From Oegoconia quadripuncta (lineage: Eukaryota; Arthropoda; Insecta; Lepidoptera; Autostichidae), in assembly GCA_949316235.1 (NCBI GenBank), contig OX438759.1, forward strand, positions 14,111,618-14,175,617: a stretch of DNA of 64,000 bases, read 5' to 3'. The notes under the pieces were generated by a model. The model was not told the origin of the DNA, ran no database searches, and worked only from the letters and a program-made list of their open reading frames with translations. Below are positions 11,001 through 23,258 of this stretch, piece by piece. The position numbers and the translations under genes were made by a program. The number at the start of each line of letters is the position of its first letter. Within the stretch, counting starts at the first letter, position 1.

Positions 11001-12620
11001 AGCCACTCAAGTACATAACTTGTTTACATTGTTTCTTTATTGTGTTTTTTAGCCGGCTTTTTTCTTTCCCAAATGATTTTTCCCGCAATAGAAGGAAGGC
11101 TTTGTCTCTTACACGATTTATTTTTAATTACGAGCCGGGTATGTCATGTGTACGGCTTAGTTTCGAGATGTGTGGGAGACTATCTTCTTTTTCTGTTCTC
11201 GCGTTTTCCTCTTTGGAATAATTAGGTTGACATAAAATTTTGCTTTACAAGTTTCACTCACGGTTTTGGATGCAACAATATAATCGTAACAACTTAGGTC
11301 TATTTTGGGGACAAACATAATATTTGACTCTGTTGGATAACATTATGTATTGAGTATTACACACTATAGCCTATAGTTGTATTAATGTAGCATTTTTTAA
11401 ATTTTTTTATTTGAACACTTTATTGTATATAAGCATAAGCATTGTGCCTAGTGTAATATATAATTTCAATTTATCAACGAATATTACAAATGTATTAGGC
11501 TGTCTATGATTATCTGTCACAATCGTCTATAAAACAAGTGTTTAAGCCTTGTAATAAAGATTTAAAATGTCACAATTCTGTTTATCTGTCTTTTATAATC
11601 TGTGGGCTAACTACCACCGCAATTGTCTAAGATCAATATCTATGAAAAATACCTAATAATGTTTCAATAAAGTTTTAGATTTGACAAAAAATTATTACTT
11701 ATTGTCAAATACAACCCGGAGTACTTAATATTTATATTAATTGCTAATAATAATTTGCAATGAAGTCAGAAAACTTGCAACGGAAATAATTTTATTTTAT
11801 TTTATAAGATATGACAGTAGGCTCCATGATGTCTGCTTCATTGTGCTCAAATCACACATCTCCAAAATGGGAAATTGTCAAAAGTTATTAAAGTTTAACA
11901 TTCTGACCATTCGCATAAATTTAATACCTCTTACGCAACATAAAGTAGTATTTAAAAATATAAAGCCAGCATTACTCTCATAACGGCACAGCACAATCCG
12001 AAGTTCAGTACAGTTGCCAACAAAAGTGCTCAACGGTACAGTCACCAACAAAGCGGCTGGCTAATCATTCTCGTATGTGCGTGGCCCCATTTCGCACAAT
12101 GTCTGTTCGCTGATTAAGAGGATTGTCTCCATCGTTCCTAGGATATTAAAAGCGTGTCTTCGCTTGAAAATAGTAGAAGCTGCACAAATGGTGGCACTGC
12201 GTGATCGTGCATGCACAATTTTGTGCTAGATAATGCGAGGAGAAAGTTTTGCGCTGTTTTGTTTCTATCATTGTGCCTTTTTGTTTTGCGCTTTGGCTTT
12301 TCATGATGAACTTTTGATGCAAGTATGAGTACACAATAAACCAACAAAGGTGCCGCGGCAATATTTTTGTATTTGCATTTTTTGTTTCGTCTGTTAATAT
12401 TTTTTTGTGGCTTTTCATGTTTTATAAGTTTGAAATGGAATTATGACGTGCCTATGCTATTGCACTAATAATAAATGATTTTTGAATAATGATTGCAGAT
12501 CGTTTTATATAAAAAATAGCAAGGTCAGATTGGACTCTACTCAGCATGAGCTGCAGCAAGCAACGTAAGTAAGTTGCAGCGCTGGTATTCTGCGGAGCCA
12601 ATAAGTCAAGTTGTTTATGG
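8081..12620. other. Long stretch without recognisable features
   Basis: About 4.5 kb of AT-rich DNA. It holds a 123-codon plus-strand frame (8594-8965, starting MTRHVWSPPFYKKIEF) with no known motif. At 10.69-10.85 kb a T-rich stretch ending GTGGCGAATAAACTATTTTC resembles a retroelement 3' tail with AATAAA, and a similar end (GTGGCGAATAAAC) is at 47.08 kb. The rest shows nothing I can support. Confidence 0.45.
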
Positions 12621-12624
12621 TTTC

Positions 12625-12705
12625 AAGCATTATACTTTTAATGTTTGGGACTTCTCTGACCACCCCATTTGGGATAAAGGTAGTGTATGTATGTAGGACG
12701 GGAGA
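12625..12705 (+). mobile_element. Family N, 3' fragment
   Basis: Family N is a short non-autonomous element. It starts with CGTCTCTTCCCGTGGGTGTC and AAAAGGCGACTAAGGG and ends CTGACCACCCCATTTGGGAT, AAAGGTCGTGACGTTATGTA and (GTAT)n. This copy has only the 3' part, from TTTGGGACTTCTCTGACC to GTGTATGTATGTAG. Confidence 0.65.
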
Positions 12706-13200
12706 TTTTCGACTTTCTAAATCTTATCTCGCTCACAAGCTATCAGCTGGCTATTAAACAAAAAATGTGCATGTTTATTTGAAACTCGCTATGCTATTGA
12801 TCTATTAGAAGGGATACAGACAGACACCCTCCGAAGAGAGTAGAAAGTTGGGAGGGAAGTGATTATAATTCAAATAGGTAATATTCACTTTCACCGGACG
12901 TGAAATATAGTTGCTTATCAGCAATCACGTCAATTAATAAGGAGTAATGATTATGACGAGTAGATATATCGGTACTTTTACCCTAAACAAGGTGGAAACA
13001 GTAAAGGCGATATTACATGATTCGCTTCTGCCTTTCAATTTCGATGAAGCAACCAAATTAAATCATGTAAATATAAAAGTGAATCTGTAAATTTTATGTA
13101 GATACCTTGGATTTCTTTTTGAAAAAATCTCTAAATGTTAAATTTTATGTGATAATAAAAAACTGCGTGATAATGCCCATAACTTCTATGAATGTCATAG

Positions 13201-13528
13201 TTTTTTTTTATGCACAACGGCGTAGCATTTGACCTCAATCCCACCTCATATTAAGTGAAGATGAGGCCGAAGGTGGAAGCGTACTGACTCGGAAACCCAA
13301 ATATTTGGGGAACTGGCTATCTTATCTCTGACAACTGGAACACAACAATGCTGTTAACATTGCTGTTTGTCGGCAGATTTAGATAAGATGATGGTAGCTA
13401 GCCAGGCGGGCATTTAAAATGCCCTGCCACCAACCAAACCGTGTACTAAACATGTACCCAGCTGGGGATCGAACCCGCGACCTACGATTCGAAAACCCTA
13501 TGTTGTTTATATTGAGCCACGGAGGCGG
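13201..13528 (-). mobile_element. SINE-1 copy, full length
   Basis: Complete from poly(A) (seen as nine T at the left) to the tRNA-like head at the right. The B box is intact (complement of GGGGATCGAACCCGCGACC). About 328 bp. Confidence 0.9.
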
Positions 13529-14099
13529 TTAAATAGTAAATGTAAGGCGGCAAACATGGTAAGTTTAGAATATATTCCGTCTATTTTTTATGTCATTTGT
13601 TCGCTAGGTGCCATACTTTCGAAGTCAATGTAAAGTTTTTTTATATACTAATAGTCACTTCGGTACCACTCATAGTTTCCACCCTGTATGTTATTATATT
13701 AAAATATACAAGCAAAGTCAAATAAAACTTCGAAGACCACCAAAAGAGCAATAAGGTCTTTAATTGGGTGACGAGACTCTTGGGGTTACTTTAAAAGGTC
13801 TCAAAGCCCTCTTTGAGAAGGAAATCTTAGAGACAGTGTTGATAGCGCTGGGTTAACATCGTTGGCGGTAGGGGTGTAACCTTACGGATTTATAGGTTAT
13901 ATATTTTTATTGATAAATTAAATCGATGGACACCTAATTGATATTTATAGAATAAAGAAAATGAATAATTATTTACTTTCAGAAGATATAAACAATAACA
14001 GGTATTGTAGAGTTTGTCCAATTGTGAGAACTCATCGGTATCCTATCCATATTATCCTTTAGCGCACAGATTCTACGAATAAAATTAAAAATTAAAAAC
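13529..14099. other. Nothing recognised
   Basis: AT-rich spacer between SINE-1 and a MITE-E fragment, with no open frame or repeat that I recognise. Confidence 0.4.
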
Positions 14100-14186
14100 A
14101 ATTTTAATATGCAACAGATTCTCAAGTGTTAATTTAAGGTCATTTCAATCTTGAGAACCGTTTATTAATACGAGCCTTAGACCTGA
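14100..14186 (-). mobile_element. MITE-E fragment
   Basis: Family E reads GGCCCGTATTAATGAACCG at one end and CTTGAGAATCTGTTGCATAT further in. Here the inverse order is seen (AATATGCAACAGATTCTCAA to CGTTTATTAATACGAGCC). Related copies lie at 24.1 and 28.6 kb. Confidence 0.6.
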
Positions 14187-14299
14187 AATACGCACAAACC
14201 GCTGTTCGCCAAAATATCGATAAATTGCTCCAGTTCCGCGTTTCAATAGTCGCGTAGTAGTTTCGAACACTAATATTAAGCACCTAAGAAACAATATCC

Positions 14300-14418
14300 T
14301 ACGTCTCAATCCAGGGTATATTCTACCAAAATTTCATCCAAATCCGTTCATCCGTTTCGCCATGATTGAGAAACAAACAAACAAACATCCAAACTTTTGG
14401 ATTTATAATATTAGTTAG
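14300..14418 (-). mobile_element. Family S repeat, half copy
   Basis: The complement of the family S start is seen at the right end (GGATTTATAATATTAGTTAG) with the core ATTTCATCCAAATCCGTTC to its left. A short (AAAC)n run sits between them. Confidence 0.65.
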
Positions 14419-14539
14419 ACTACTGCGAACTAATTTGAGCATATACCTAATCGCTGCGTAGTCTGGAGGTGTTTGTAAATTGACACGTGGTCGATTGTAG
14501 ATGGTAGTAAACGTTTATCGATAACTATTTAACCATTTA

Positions 14540-14780
14540 AAAACCGAAAAAAGAACCCTACAGCATATTTTGTATTTTGCGGACGCTATTTTACGTTTTA
14601 TACCATAAAATGTATCTCGGTATCAACACGAATCTAACGACACCACTTCCAAATCGGTCAAGCCGCGTATAGGTTACAGGATGCGCCAACGGCGTTCCTT
14701 TGTACACACATACGAGTACACACATACACTCAAAGTCATTATGCTCCTTTCTTCGGAAGTCAGGTGATAAAATATCAACG
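14540..14780 (+). mobile_element. Family F repeat
   Basis: AACCCTACAGCATATTTTGT opens a repeat that recurs at 63.83 kb to the window end. Both copies go on through a CACACATACATACAC-type stretch to a CCTTTCTTCGGAAGTCAGGT-like end. Class unknown. Confidence 0.6.
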
Positions 14781-15547
14781 ACATTCATCCTACATTCATC
14801 TCATTAATGATAAAGTCGTCCATGTCGCGTAGATTACGACCATATTAATACTTTTTAATTTGACAGAAATTTTTTCAAAGAAAATGGTCGCACTATATAT
14901 TGGGGTAGGTGGTCTATGCTTAAAAGTGACATTAAGTTGTTGATATGACGCTTCTTTCAATACTCGTAGTCAACATTTCTTCAATAACAACATCGATCAA
15001 TTAGTTATAGTCATGATTGGTACATGTCCACTTACATCTAAAAATGACGTGCCGCTCACCAAATAGACTAATAAATTCGAATATGACTAATGATCAACCA
15101 CGTAAGAACAATAATTAGGACCTATCAAAGCAATAAATTCACGCCAACGCCTCGCATGTACGCGTAAATGGTGTAAACATAACGAACATCGTGTAAACAG
15201 GGATACCACAAGGCTTTTGCGTGACAGCCCTACGGCGCCCCGACGTCTTAACCCCTCGGTCTCAAGACGCGAATAACCGTAAACACCGATAATAGTTGTG
15301 GTGTGAGTGTTAGCGAGTATGATTAGCTATAAATGGAGCGAATTTTGTAGGTACTTTGGATCGAGTTTAGACAGGGATGATTTGGGATCCAGGCCGCATG
15401 ATAGTTTTATATTTTGAGGCTAAAAAGCTTGTTGTCCGACTGCTTCAGGAAGGTGGGTAATAATTTCGAGTGTATGTATTATGAGTGTAGATTTCTATAT
15501 TACCTCCTGTATCCTAAACGGCTTGATTGATTTTGATGTGCAAGGTG
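14781..15547. other. Nothing recognised
   Basis: Includes a CpG-bearing unique patch at 15.15-15.28 kb (CTACGGCGCCCCGACGTCTT) with no open frame of note. Confidence 0.4.
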
Positions 15548-15655
15548 TCATTCGCATTGAGCCAGCGTGGTGGACTACGACCCATACTCCCTCATATTCG
15601 AGGGAAGGCCTATATCCCTGCAGTGGGATGTTTATGGACTGATGATGATGGTGAT
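15548..15655 (+). mobile_element. Family P SINE-like, 3' fragment
   Basis: CCAGCGTGGTGGACTACGAC, TCGAGGGAAGGCCTATATCC, CTGCAGTGGGATGTTTATG and a TGATGATGATGG tail. The same 3' module ends the tRNA-headed copy at 42.08-42.39 kb, so this is a 5'-truncated member. Confidence 0.75.
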
Positions 15656-16379
15656 TTCTTTGTACGTGTGTTACGCGACATCTTCCTCAATTGTTAACCT
15701 ATTTTGATGAATATTATTTTATTTGATAAGGTTTATTACCGTGTGCTCCCATATAAATTTGGTTAAGATCTGATGATGCACTTCGACGATAGAGACTCAG
15801 TAATTGAGACAATACAGACTCAGCCTCACTAAACTCACTTATTTTACAAGTCTTTGACGGTTCTCTTAAAATTGAACTGACCTTAAAACATATTTAATAC
15901 TTTACTTTTTAGTCTGTTTTTTGGGAGATATAAATGTGATTTGGTCCATGACAGATAATTAAACTAACTTTAATAAGATAAATATCCCGCCAACACTGAG
16001 CCATACCTTCATATTTAAGTGGTTCTTTTCTGCCTGGGGGAGCGCGACATGTGTTTCTTAAACTGTTGATAGCATCGTGGGAGGGTCACAAATCTTTTAC
16101 AATTATTTTATTACCTTTTTAATCGCATCATTATGATAAAGTATAGTTTTTATGATTCTTTTTCTGTGGCTTGACCGCTGCTAGGCTATGTGTAAATTAG
16201 TTTTGCTGTAGCACCATATTTTCATATTTAATACACACAATTTATCTAATGTCATATAAACGCTATAAATACAAAAATACAGGCATCTAATCTAAACAAA
16301 TATTACTAAGTTTACAAACTAAACTATCTATAAATAAAAAAAATCATCTAGGTCAATGCCATAGGGCACCGTACCTAGG

Positions 16380-16545
16380 AAGCTGGTAGCACATTTATAT
16401 GTCAATTACATATTATAAAAGCTAACATCCACAACTCGACTATGCCCGTATTCGTCATACAAACATTTGCCTCTAGCGGAAATCGATCCCGTGTCCTCTA
16501 GACATAGCGGTCAGGGTCTCTAACCAACTACGTCAAACTGGTAGT
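16380..16545 (-). mobile_element. Diverged SINE-2 relative
   Basis: The complement of a tRNA-like head is present (GCCTCTAGCGGAAATCGATC, then AACCAACTACGTCAAACTGG). It shares layout with SINE-2 but has many differences, so it is old or belongs to another subfamily. Confidence 0.55.
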
Positions 16546-16586
16546 GAAAGTAAGCTCATGATGCATCGAAAGAGACGGACGGTCCA

Positions 16587-16770
16587 GTGTGCGAAGTGCG
16601 AGTTTGCCTCGTTTTTAACTTTACCATCGCGTTCGCCTTTACGCAAAAAGTATCTATGAAAAAAATCGTTTTGCAAACTACCCTCTGCATATTTCTTCAT
16701 ACAAATCGTCACGTAAACGTGAACGCGGTAGTAAAGTTAAGTCGAAACAAAATTCACACTTCGCCCTCTG
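16587..16770 (+). mobile_element. MITE-C copy
   Basis: An inverted-repeat element of about 184 bp. The left arm reads TTTTTAACTTTACCATCGCG and the right arm CGCGGTAGTAAAGTTAAGTC. The left end is GTGTGCGAAGTGCGAG and the right end CACACTTCGCCCTCTG. It has no coding capacity. Two other copies are at 36.25 and 38.27 kb. Confidence 0.8.
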
Positions 16771-17413
16771 ATAATCAAAAGCCAAATTAGTGCCGGGAAA
16801 TACAATAATTTGTAATAAAAATAGTCACTATATGTTTTGTGAGTGAACAGTTGGGTATTTCATAATTTGTACGAGTAGGTATATGACCGAAAGTTTAGAA
16901 AGTAACCCAACCACTTTGTTTGCTCTTTTAACAATGCATCGAAATGTCGAAAATGGTCGCACAATTCGTTTGATATTTTTGGTTAGATTTTGATATTTTT
17001 TTTCTATCAGACTTTCATTCTTTACTTGACATACTACATACAACACACAGATTCAATTTCGCGATTTTATTAAACTCCATGGACAAGGATATGGTTAGAG
17101 CGTGAAACGGAAAAATAAAACGTTCCCAAATATTGACATAATGTTAACGGAAATAAAAGGGTTAAAAATAAACGTTAAAAAAATAACCGATGAGTTTGCG
17201 GTATCGAACTTCGGAAGCTATTAAGGCAGACAAACGCGAATTGGATAAAAATACAAAAATAGATAAAAAAAAGGTTAAAAGCTGTTTAGTCCGTGTTCTG
17301 CAAAACTTTCCGGATAACACACCTTGGCTTCCTGATCACCTTTTTAGGGTTCCGTCCGTCTGTTTCATCTAAAAGTAGCTATACAATCCTAAGCATAATA
17401 AATGATATAATAA
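16771..17413. other. Nothing recognised
   Basis: AT-rich. Two short open frames at 16828-17046 (minus) and 17190-17372 (plus) have no known motif. Confidence 0.4.
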
Positions 17414-17593
17414 TCCAACTAATATTATAAATGTGAAAGTTTGTGTGTGTATGTATGTTACCTTTTCACGACTAAACCGCCGGACGGATTTGAATTAAAT
17501 TAGGTAGGTAGACAGATTAGGACCTGGATTAACACATAGGCTATTTTTTTTGCTGAACCATTTTGATGATATGGTCCACACGCAACAGCTAGT
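17414..17593 (+). mobile_element. Family S repeat (Helitron-like)
   Basis: Starts CTAATATTATAAATGTGAAA, contains ACTAAACCGCCGGACGGATT and ends CACGCAACAGCTAGTA. The layout matches the 6.16-kb copy. Confidence 0.65.
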
Positions 17594-17811
17594 AATAAAT
17601 ATACCTATTTGTTAGTTCTTCTGTTTTAATGACAAAGAGAATGATGTTGCGGGTCAGGTCGTTAATATATATAACGATAAGACATATCTGACAACAAAAA
17701 GAAATATTTACAAAACAGTTGCCAATGAAAAAATAATTAAAGTATACAACTATTTAGTAAAATATGTTACAACGTGTATGATAGAGTGCCATGTTGTTGC
17801 TACACTTAAAA

Positions 17812-18025
17812 AGAATAGAACTAATCCGTCTCTTCCCGTGGGGGTTGTAAAAGGCGACTAAGAGTCTTTACACCAATAACCGCTTGTTAGGTATGCCTAT
17901 ACTATATTTCAAAAGGCGAACCGTTGATGTTCTTTCACACATCAAAATTAATATTTGAAACACCTAAGCGCCAATGTTTTTTTGATTGATGGTTTAGGAT
18001 AAAGACGTGACGTTACGTATGTATA
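17812..18025 (+). mobile_element. Family N copy
   Basis: Contains CCGTCTCTTCCCGTGGGGGT, AAAAGGCGACTAAGAG, a mid part (TTTCAAAAGGCGAACC) and the tail GACGTGACGTTACGTATGTA. Part of the CTGACCACCCC module is lost. Confidence 0.7.
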
Positions 18026-18065
18026 TAAATAATCCTGTGACTATCATGCTACAATAAATAAATAA

Positions 18066-18305
18066 TAATGAATAAATATCTTTACACAGACACACAGCGC
18101 CATCCAGTTCCACACTAGGCAACTAGGCTTGTATTATGGATACCAAATGGTTGATAAATCCTAAAAAAAATAATCCATAACTCGGGAACACAGGTCTGTA
18201 TTCCTCTTACAAACATATGCCCCTAGCGGGATTCGAACCCGCGACCTTTTGGTGTAGCAGCAGAGTTTCTAACCACTACACCAAACAAGTCGTCGTCGTC
18301 GTCGC
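18066..18305 (-). mobile_element. SINE-2 copy with (GAC)n-expanded 5' end
   Basis: SINE-2, on its own strand, starts GACCTGTTTGGTGTAGTGG, has GGGTTCGAATCCCGCTAGG (B box), then a CCCGAGTTATGGATGTTTTT module and ends TGTGGAACTAGATGGCGCT. Here the B box is intact (complement at 18222-18247). At the 5' end the usual GAC has become five or six tandem GAC units (seen as GTCGTCGTCGTC at 18289-18304). Confidence 0.85.
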
Positions 18306-18599
18306 TATAATATATTATACTTTATTAAACAAAATGATACGTGAATAATTATGATACGGTCAGTATATTGCGTAACGTCTGCTAATAAGTGTTTACATAA
18401 AAAAAATAACATATAACCGAACATAGAGCATTACCTCTCCCATCTTTCGTGATATTATTATGTGTATGTAGGTTTATAATATATTTTATTTTATGTATTT
18501 ATAACGCAGTAGGTATATGTATTATGTTTAATGTAAGTTTATTAATTGGTTATCTTCTTTTTATTTGTTTTATTATTCGTTGTAGTATTTTTATCATTT

Positions 18600-18775
18600 G
18601 CACACAATTTGCTGCTAAAACCCAAATTTACTCTGTTTCCTACTTCAATGCTCAGGTCGACTGGAAGAGATCTCTTAAAGAGATAAGTCCACCTTTGTAC
18701 ATGACCTATTGTTAATGTTTGTTCTCTGTTAAATGTAACTTTTTGGTGCAATAAAGAATATAACCTCCTCCTTCT
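18600..18775 (+). mobile_element. Family K LINE 3' end
   Basis: Contains TGGAAGAGATCTCTTAAAGA followed by GATAAGTCCACCTTTGTAC, and ends GGTGCAATAAAGAATATAA. The ATCTCTT..AAGAGAT stretch folds into a hairpin. Other copies are at 58.74-58.97 and 63.03-63.39 kb. The AATAAA near the end and 5' truncation suit a LINE 3' untranslated region. Confidence 0.65.
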
Positions 18776-19376
18776 TTGATTTTTGATTGAAGTCGGTTAA
18801 AAATGAACAATTCCATTCTATTCTATCTACAGTTTGAAGAACCGTTATAAGTGAAATCTTATGCGAATTTCCACTCTTAAACGCATAAGTTAGAGTTTTG
18901 AAGTTGACATAATCCTGTAAAGAATTGACGATTAATAAATGAGTTTCAATCCAAAATAATTACTGGCAATTCAAATTGGAAACGATTTGTTGAATTTTAA
19001 GACTATCGATTTTTAGCAAAGACAAAATACCTTTCTTTTCATTCAAACAAAAATATTTAGAACATTCTTATCTACGCTGGGGGGTTAATAATACCGAAAT
19101 ATACAAAACAAAAGAGAACCCATTCGTTAAACTTATGAGCACACTTGGCCGTTTTTTGCAAACGTTACATTCAATAAATATTGGCCTCAAGTTTGTGAAG
19201 AGAGGATCAAAACATATGTTCGATTTGAACGCGTGCGCACCGTAAAATCGAACACCTTTAACGACATTTGCAAAGCTAAATCATCTTTACATTTCTGTTT
19301 AAAACTTTCTTTGTTACCTCAATAAGCAACTCATAAACTATCTGTAACTATAGGAATACTTTATATGTATATTATA
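18776..19376. other. Nothing recognised
   Basis: AT-rich spacer between family K and SINE-3. No open frame or repeat was recognised. Confidence 0.4.
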
Positions 19377-19603
19377 TAATAATAATAAATAAATATTTCG
19401 GACACTTACACCAATCATCTATTCCCAAACTAAGCAAAGCTTGTGCTATGGATAAACGTACCTACATAAATATTTATATAAACATCCAAGATTCGGGAAT
19501 AAATGTTCGTATTCATCACACAAACATTTACCCCTCGCGGGATTCGAACCCGTAACCGTTGGTTTCGCTGATAGGGTCACTGTCCACTACACCAATCGGT
19601 CGT
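19377..19603 (-). mobile_element. SINE-3 copy, full length
   Basis: Complete from the (AATA)n tail through AAACTAAGCAAAGCTTGTGC and AATAAATGTTCGTATTCATC to the B box complement (GGGATTCGAACCCGTAACC) and the ACACCAATCGGTCG head. About 227 bp. Confidence 0.9.
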
Positions 19604-19727
19604 CATTTCGTCGAGTTTATGGTGAATAAAACCGAAACCACCTTCGATACCACCTAATATTGCTTCTATTCTATTTAAAATATTTATATAGTTCGGTATA
19701 ATTTAAAACTAGGTAGCTAATTGAGGG

Positions 19728-19846
19728 AAAGCGAGAAAAGGTGAATGTCGTGTCGTCCCAAGAGGTTAAATCGAGGGCGGAAAGCAGAGAGACTGGTCAT
19801 TACTCTACCGACAAGAGCATGCTCTTAAATTGAAGAAGAGCTAAAG
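19728..19846 (+). mobile_element. LINE 3'-terminal fragment, family I
   Basis: Inverted relative to the copies at 1 and 60.83 kb. It reads AAGGTGAATGTCGTGTCGTC, then GAGGGCGGAAAG and CGACAAGAGCATGCTCTTAA. In this orientation the first part encodes KVNVVSS-like residues, as expected for a LINE C-terminus. Confidence 0.6.
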
Positions 19847-22108
19847 CTAAGGGTTAAAGACCCAGAAATTTATTTCTTTTAGAAATACCTACTCTAGGAG
19901 CCTACTATCATATTCTAAGCAGTACTATCTTACAGTAAGCTTAATTTAATATTGTTTTCATTATTGGAAGCATTGTGATGCCTGCACCTTGTCGGTTACG
20001 TCAGTCACTAAATTAGTTTACGTCTACGTCTATACTGGAAGTCAGTTAAAAATTCCTCATGTTGAGAAAGAGGATGAGGAAGATTATCTTTTGTAACTGT
20101 TGCTGAACGAAAAACAAGGAAATTTCGCATTATGGAAACCCGCACGTAACGAACGCATTATCTCTCCTTTGTTGTCGGGATAACCTTTCATAGGTTTATA
20201 CAATTTCTTGATGAATTCATTGACATTATAGCCTAATATAACAGATAGGTCGTTAGATCGGAAAGTGACGAGTATTGACAAGGCAAACAGGAACACATTG
20301 CGTCTAACAGGAGGCACTTCTGCGGGCATTGAACTCTATTTTTGGATGGACACGGGTTGAAATTCGTTATAGTATTACTCTGTAGATAAACGTGATTGCC
20401 GGTATATTCCCCAGTTTTCAATAAAAGATATGAAGTATCATTTTGGAGCATACGTACGTGATTCTATATTTAAAATTCAATTTCGCATAAACTTAATTTT
20501 TCTGCGAATAAATTTGGAAGTTATAAACTAACTGAAATGTATTGAACTTTAATCAATTTCCAATCTATTTCTGGGAAAGTTAAACTTGTTTTCAGTTCGA
20601 TTTCAAATGTCTGTAGAAAACGTATTTCAATCACAAACATCCTTACCCAGGAAAAATGTGTTCCAGATATTCTGGGTGGAAATAAAGACGGTGGAATACG
20701 CAAATTTTATTTTAAGTAACAGGGACGGTCACAGCCCTAGTATTTGGGGGAGTCATCTTGGCTTAAATACACTTAAATTTTTAAGTTGTATACAATAAAG
20801 AATTTTTCTTTTTCTTCAACGGGTAGACTTTGGTCTTAAAATGAAATTAATTGTTGCTTTGTTGGTGTAAATTTAAGTACTATTTAGCATTAAACCACGA
20901 TAACTTGAAATTAGAAAATTAGAAAAAGTTCAAAAAAGTATTAAAAAAAAACGAAATAAAAAAGTGCTTTTTCACACGTCAATCGATCGATTGTCATCAT
21001 TTATTGTGAATAAGTTAAGGTTTAAGCAGTTAAGAAACATTCTGTACTAGATTTATAAATTAAAAAACTTTAATCACAAAATAAATGGAAGTCTTCCATT
21101 CCTTTTAGAAAATGGGGTGATTACTTTTTTAAAACGTCAGTGATATAATTTTTTTTTATTGCTTAGACATTATAGCAGGTGGTTAGTAATTTAAACACAA
21201 GTTATAGATGGACGTGAAGGATTGCCATCGATCGAGCAAGCTACTTTTCAAAATTCGATGTAGGTATGTAATTTTTTATCTTTCAAAAGAAAATAATGTA
21301 GGTATCCTCTTTTTAAAGATTTCATATTTAAGTACCATACACAACCTCATTCCACCCCATATTAGAACTCAATATCATAATTTTAATTTATTTTGAAATA
21401 TCTATTACTAATTGAAAGAAGTATTACATGAAATAGTGGAGGAGGAAGGAAAACCTTCAGTGTACCGCTACGTAGACTATTCTGGGCTACTTTTTATTCC
21501 GGAAGTAGATATAAGTAGTGACATATTCTAGCTTAGCTAGAAATTAATAAAAAAAATCCAACCCGTATTTATGATTCATATAGATACCTAAATGATAACA
21601 CTGCCTTCTACCTGCTATTTTAGATGTGGTACCTGAAACATGTAAAACGGGGTTGCCCTTATAGGTTATGACCGATTTCTTTTATAATCAGAAAATAACA
21701 TTTATTCAATTCGTAGAACATACGAGCAACATATGTATACGCTTCAACTAACTTTGTTTTATAAAATACATGGCAAAGGGCGTAACTTCATATTTATAAA
21801 GTGACATCAACCTACAAATGACATAGTAAATATCCAAACCAGATGGCCTGGTGTGTGGTTTCATCTCAACGCTTCACGGATTTGATTACATTAAAGTGTA
21901 ATCACTGAATAAAGAAAGAGTCTTTCCAATGAATGCCGAGTTGGTTTCGAAGGCAAACTCACAGTGGCATCCTATATTAGGATTAGAATCTAGTAATTTC
22001 TGCGATTAATGTTATTTTCATTTAAGTAGTTTCCATTAGTTGTGAAGAATATTTGGTTGGTTGATTGAATATTGATGAATTTGATTGATTAATAAATAGG
22101 TAGGTATA
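19847..22108. other. No recognisable gene
   Basis: Short open frames at 20084-20329 and 20586-20798 have no known motif. TTAAGTTGTATACAATAAAG followed by T-rich DNA at 20.78-20.82 kb could be an old retroelement 3' tail with AATAAA. Nothing else is supported. Confidence 0.45.
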
Positions 22109-22212
22109 CTGAATGAAATTTAATTCGTGTAACTCCTGTTTACTGGTAACGTCACTTCTGATTACAAATAACTTTCCCCAAGTCGAATTCAATAAAAAGT
22201 TTTTGATTACCA
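22109..22212 (+). mobile_element. MITE-B left arm, split by SINE-1
   Basis: MITE-B ends read CAGGGTGAAATTTAATTCG. Here CTGAATGAAATTTAATTCGT follows TA, then TACTGGTAACGTCACTTCTG and AACTTTCCCCAAGTCGAATT. SINE-1 interrupts it at 22216. A possible continuation is CCATTCTGAAACAACCTTTA at 22559. Confidence 0.75.
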
Positions 22213-22215
22213 ATA

Positions 22216-22544
22216 CCGCCTCCGTGGCTCAATGTAAAAAACATTGTGTTTACGTTTCGGAGGTCGCGGGTTAGATCCCCACTGGCGTACACATTCAGTA
22301 CTCGGTTTGGTTGATGGTAGGGCATATTAAACGCCCGCCTGGCTAGCTACCACCATCTTATCTAAATCTGCTGCCAAACAGCAATGTTAATAGCATTGTT
22401 GTGTTCCGGTTGTCAGAGATAAGATAGCCAGTCCCCCAAATAAGATAGGGTTTCCGGGTCAGTACGCTACCACCTTCGGCCTCATCTTCACTTAACATCA
22501 GGTGTGATTGAGGTCAAGTGCAAACCCGTTGTGGATAAAAAAAA
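22216..22544 (+). mobile_element. SINE-1 copy, full length, inside MITE-B
   Basis: Starts CCGCCTCCGTGGCTCAATG and ends in poly(A). The B box is slightly altered (GGGTTAGATCCCC). It lies within a MITE-B copy, so it is younger than that MITE. Confidence 0.9.
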
Positions 22545-22589
22545 TACAAATTAAACCATTCTGAAACAACCTTTAAATGGAAATACATT

Positions 22590-22945
22590 TAGTATGGTTC
22601 CTGGAAAGTGGTTGGAAAAATAATCAGGACCAGGCCCCATCTATTTACAGTTCTATTCTTTTTAAATGTACCGAAACTAATATTAAGAAAAATTACCCTG
22701 GCTGTACTAAAATTAATGTAACCTGGCATATAACCATGTATCATATATACTGCCAATTGAACCTTTACGAAGAATGCAAATCTTCGATCGCAGTATGTGA
22801 AAGTTAGTGAAATCAATTAAGGAACTTCTCAGAATTTGCGGCGTCGGTCACATATCGGCTGGAATGGAATTTCGCCAATTTAACTTGGCAAATCTTGGGA
22901 TATACGAGTCCCTATAAATAGCTACTTAATTCTCTATGGATCCAT
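22590..22945. other. Nothing recognised
   Basis: Two opposing short open frames at 22577-22816 have no known motif. No element ends were found. Confidence 0.4.
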
Positions 22946-23095
22946 ACTAATATTATAAACGAGAAAGTCTGTCTATCTGGTTTTCACGCCGTAACTGCAG
23001 AACGGATCATATTGAAATTTAGCACAGAGAAAGCCTGGGACCCAGAGGACAAGCTATTTTCATTCTAAAGAAGGCCGCGATGCTGTAATACTAAG
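22946..23095 (+). mobile_element. Family S repeat, 5' part
   Basis: Starts ACTAATATTATAAACGAGAA, then TTTCACGCCGTAACTGCAGA and ATATTGAAATTTAGCACAGA. The usual AGCTAGT end is not seen. Confidence 0.65.
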
Positions 23096-23174
23096 TAGGA
23101 AGCTGGTATTGCTTAATATTTTGGACCGTATTTCTTTGAGGGGTCTGCCATACTGATTTATGTAGTGTAGTAGT

Positions 23175-23258
23175 ACGATCTGTTTGGTGTAGTGGTTAGA
23201 AACTCTTGACTGCTGTACCAAAAGGTTCGATTCCCGCTAGGGTATGCCCCTAGCGTTT
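23175..23258 (+). mobile_element. SINE-2 head fragment
   Basis: CTGTTTGGTGTAGTGGTTAG and AAAGGTTCGATTCCCGCTAG are the A-box and B-box regions of SINE-2. A few bases of the tRNA-like arm are deleted before the B box (GTCGCGG is lost). The body is missing. Confidence 0.75.
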
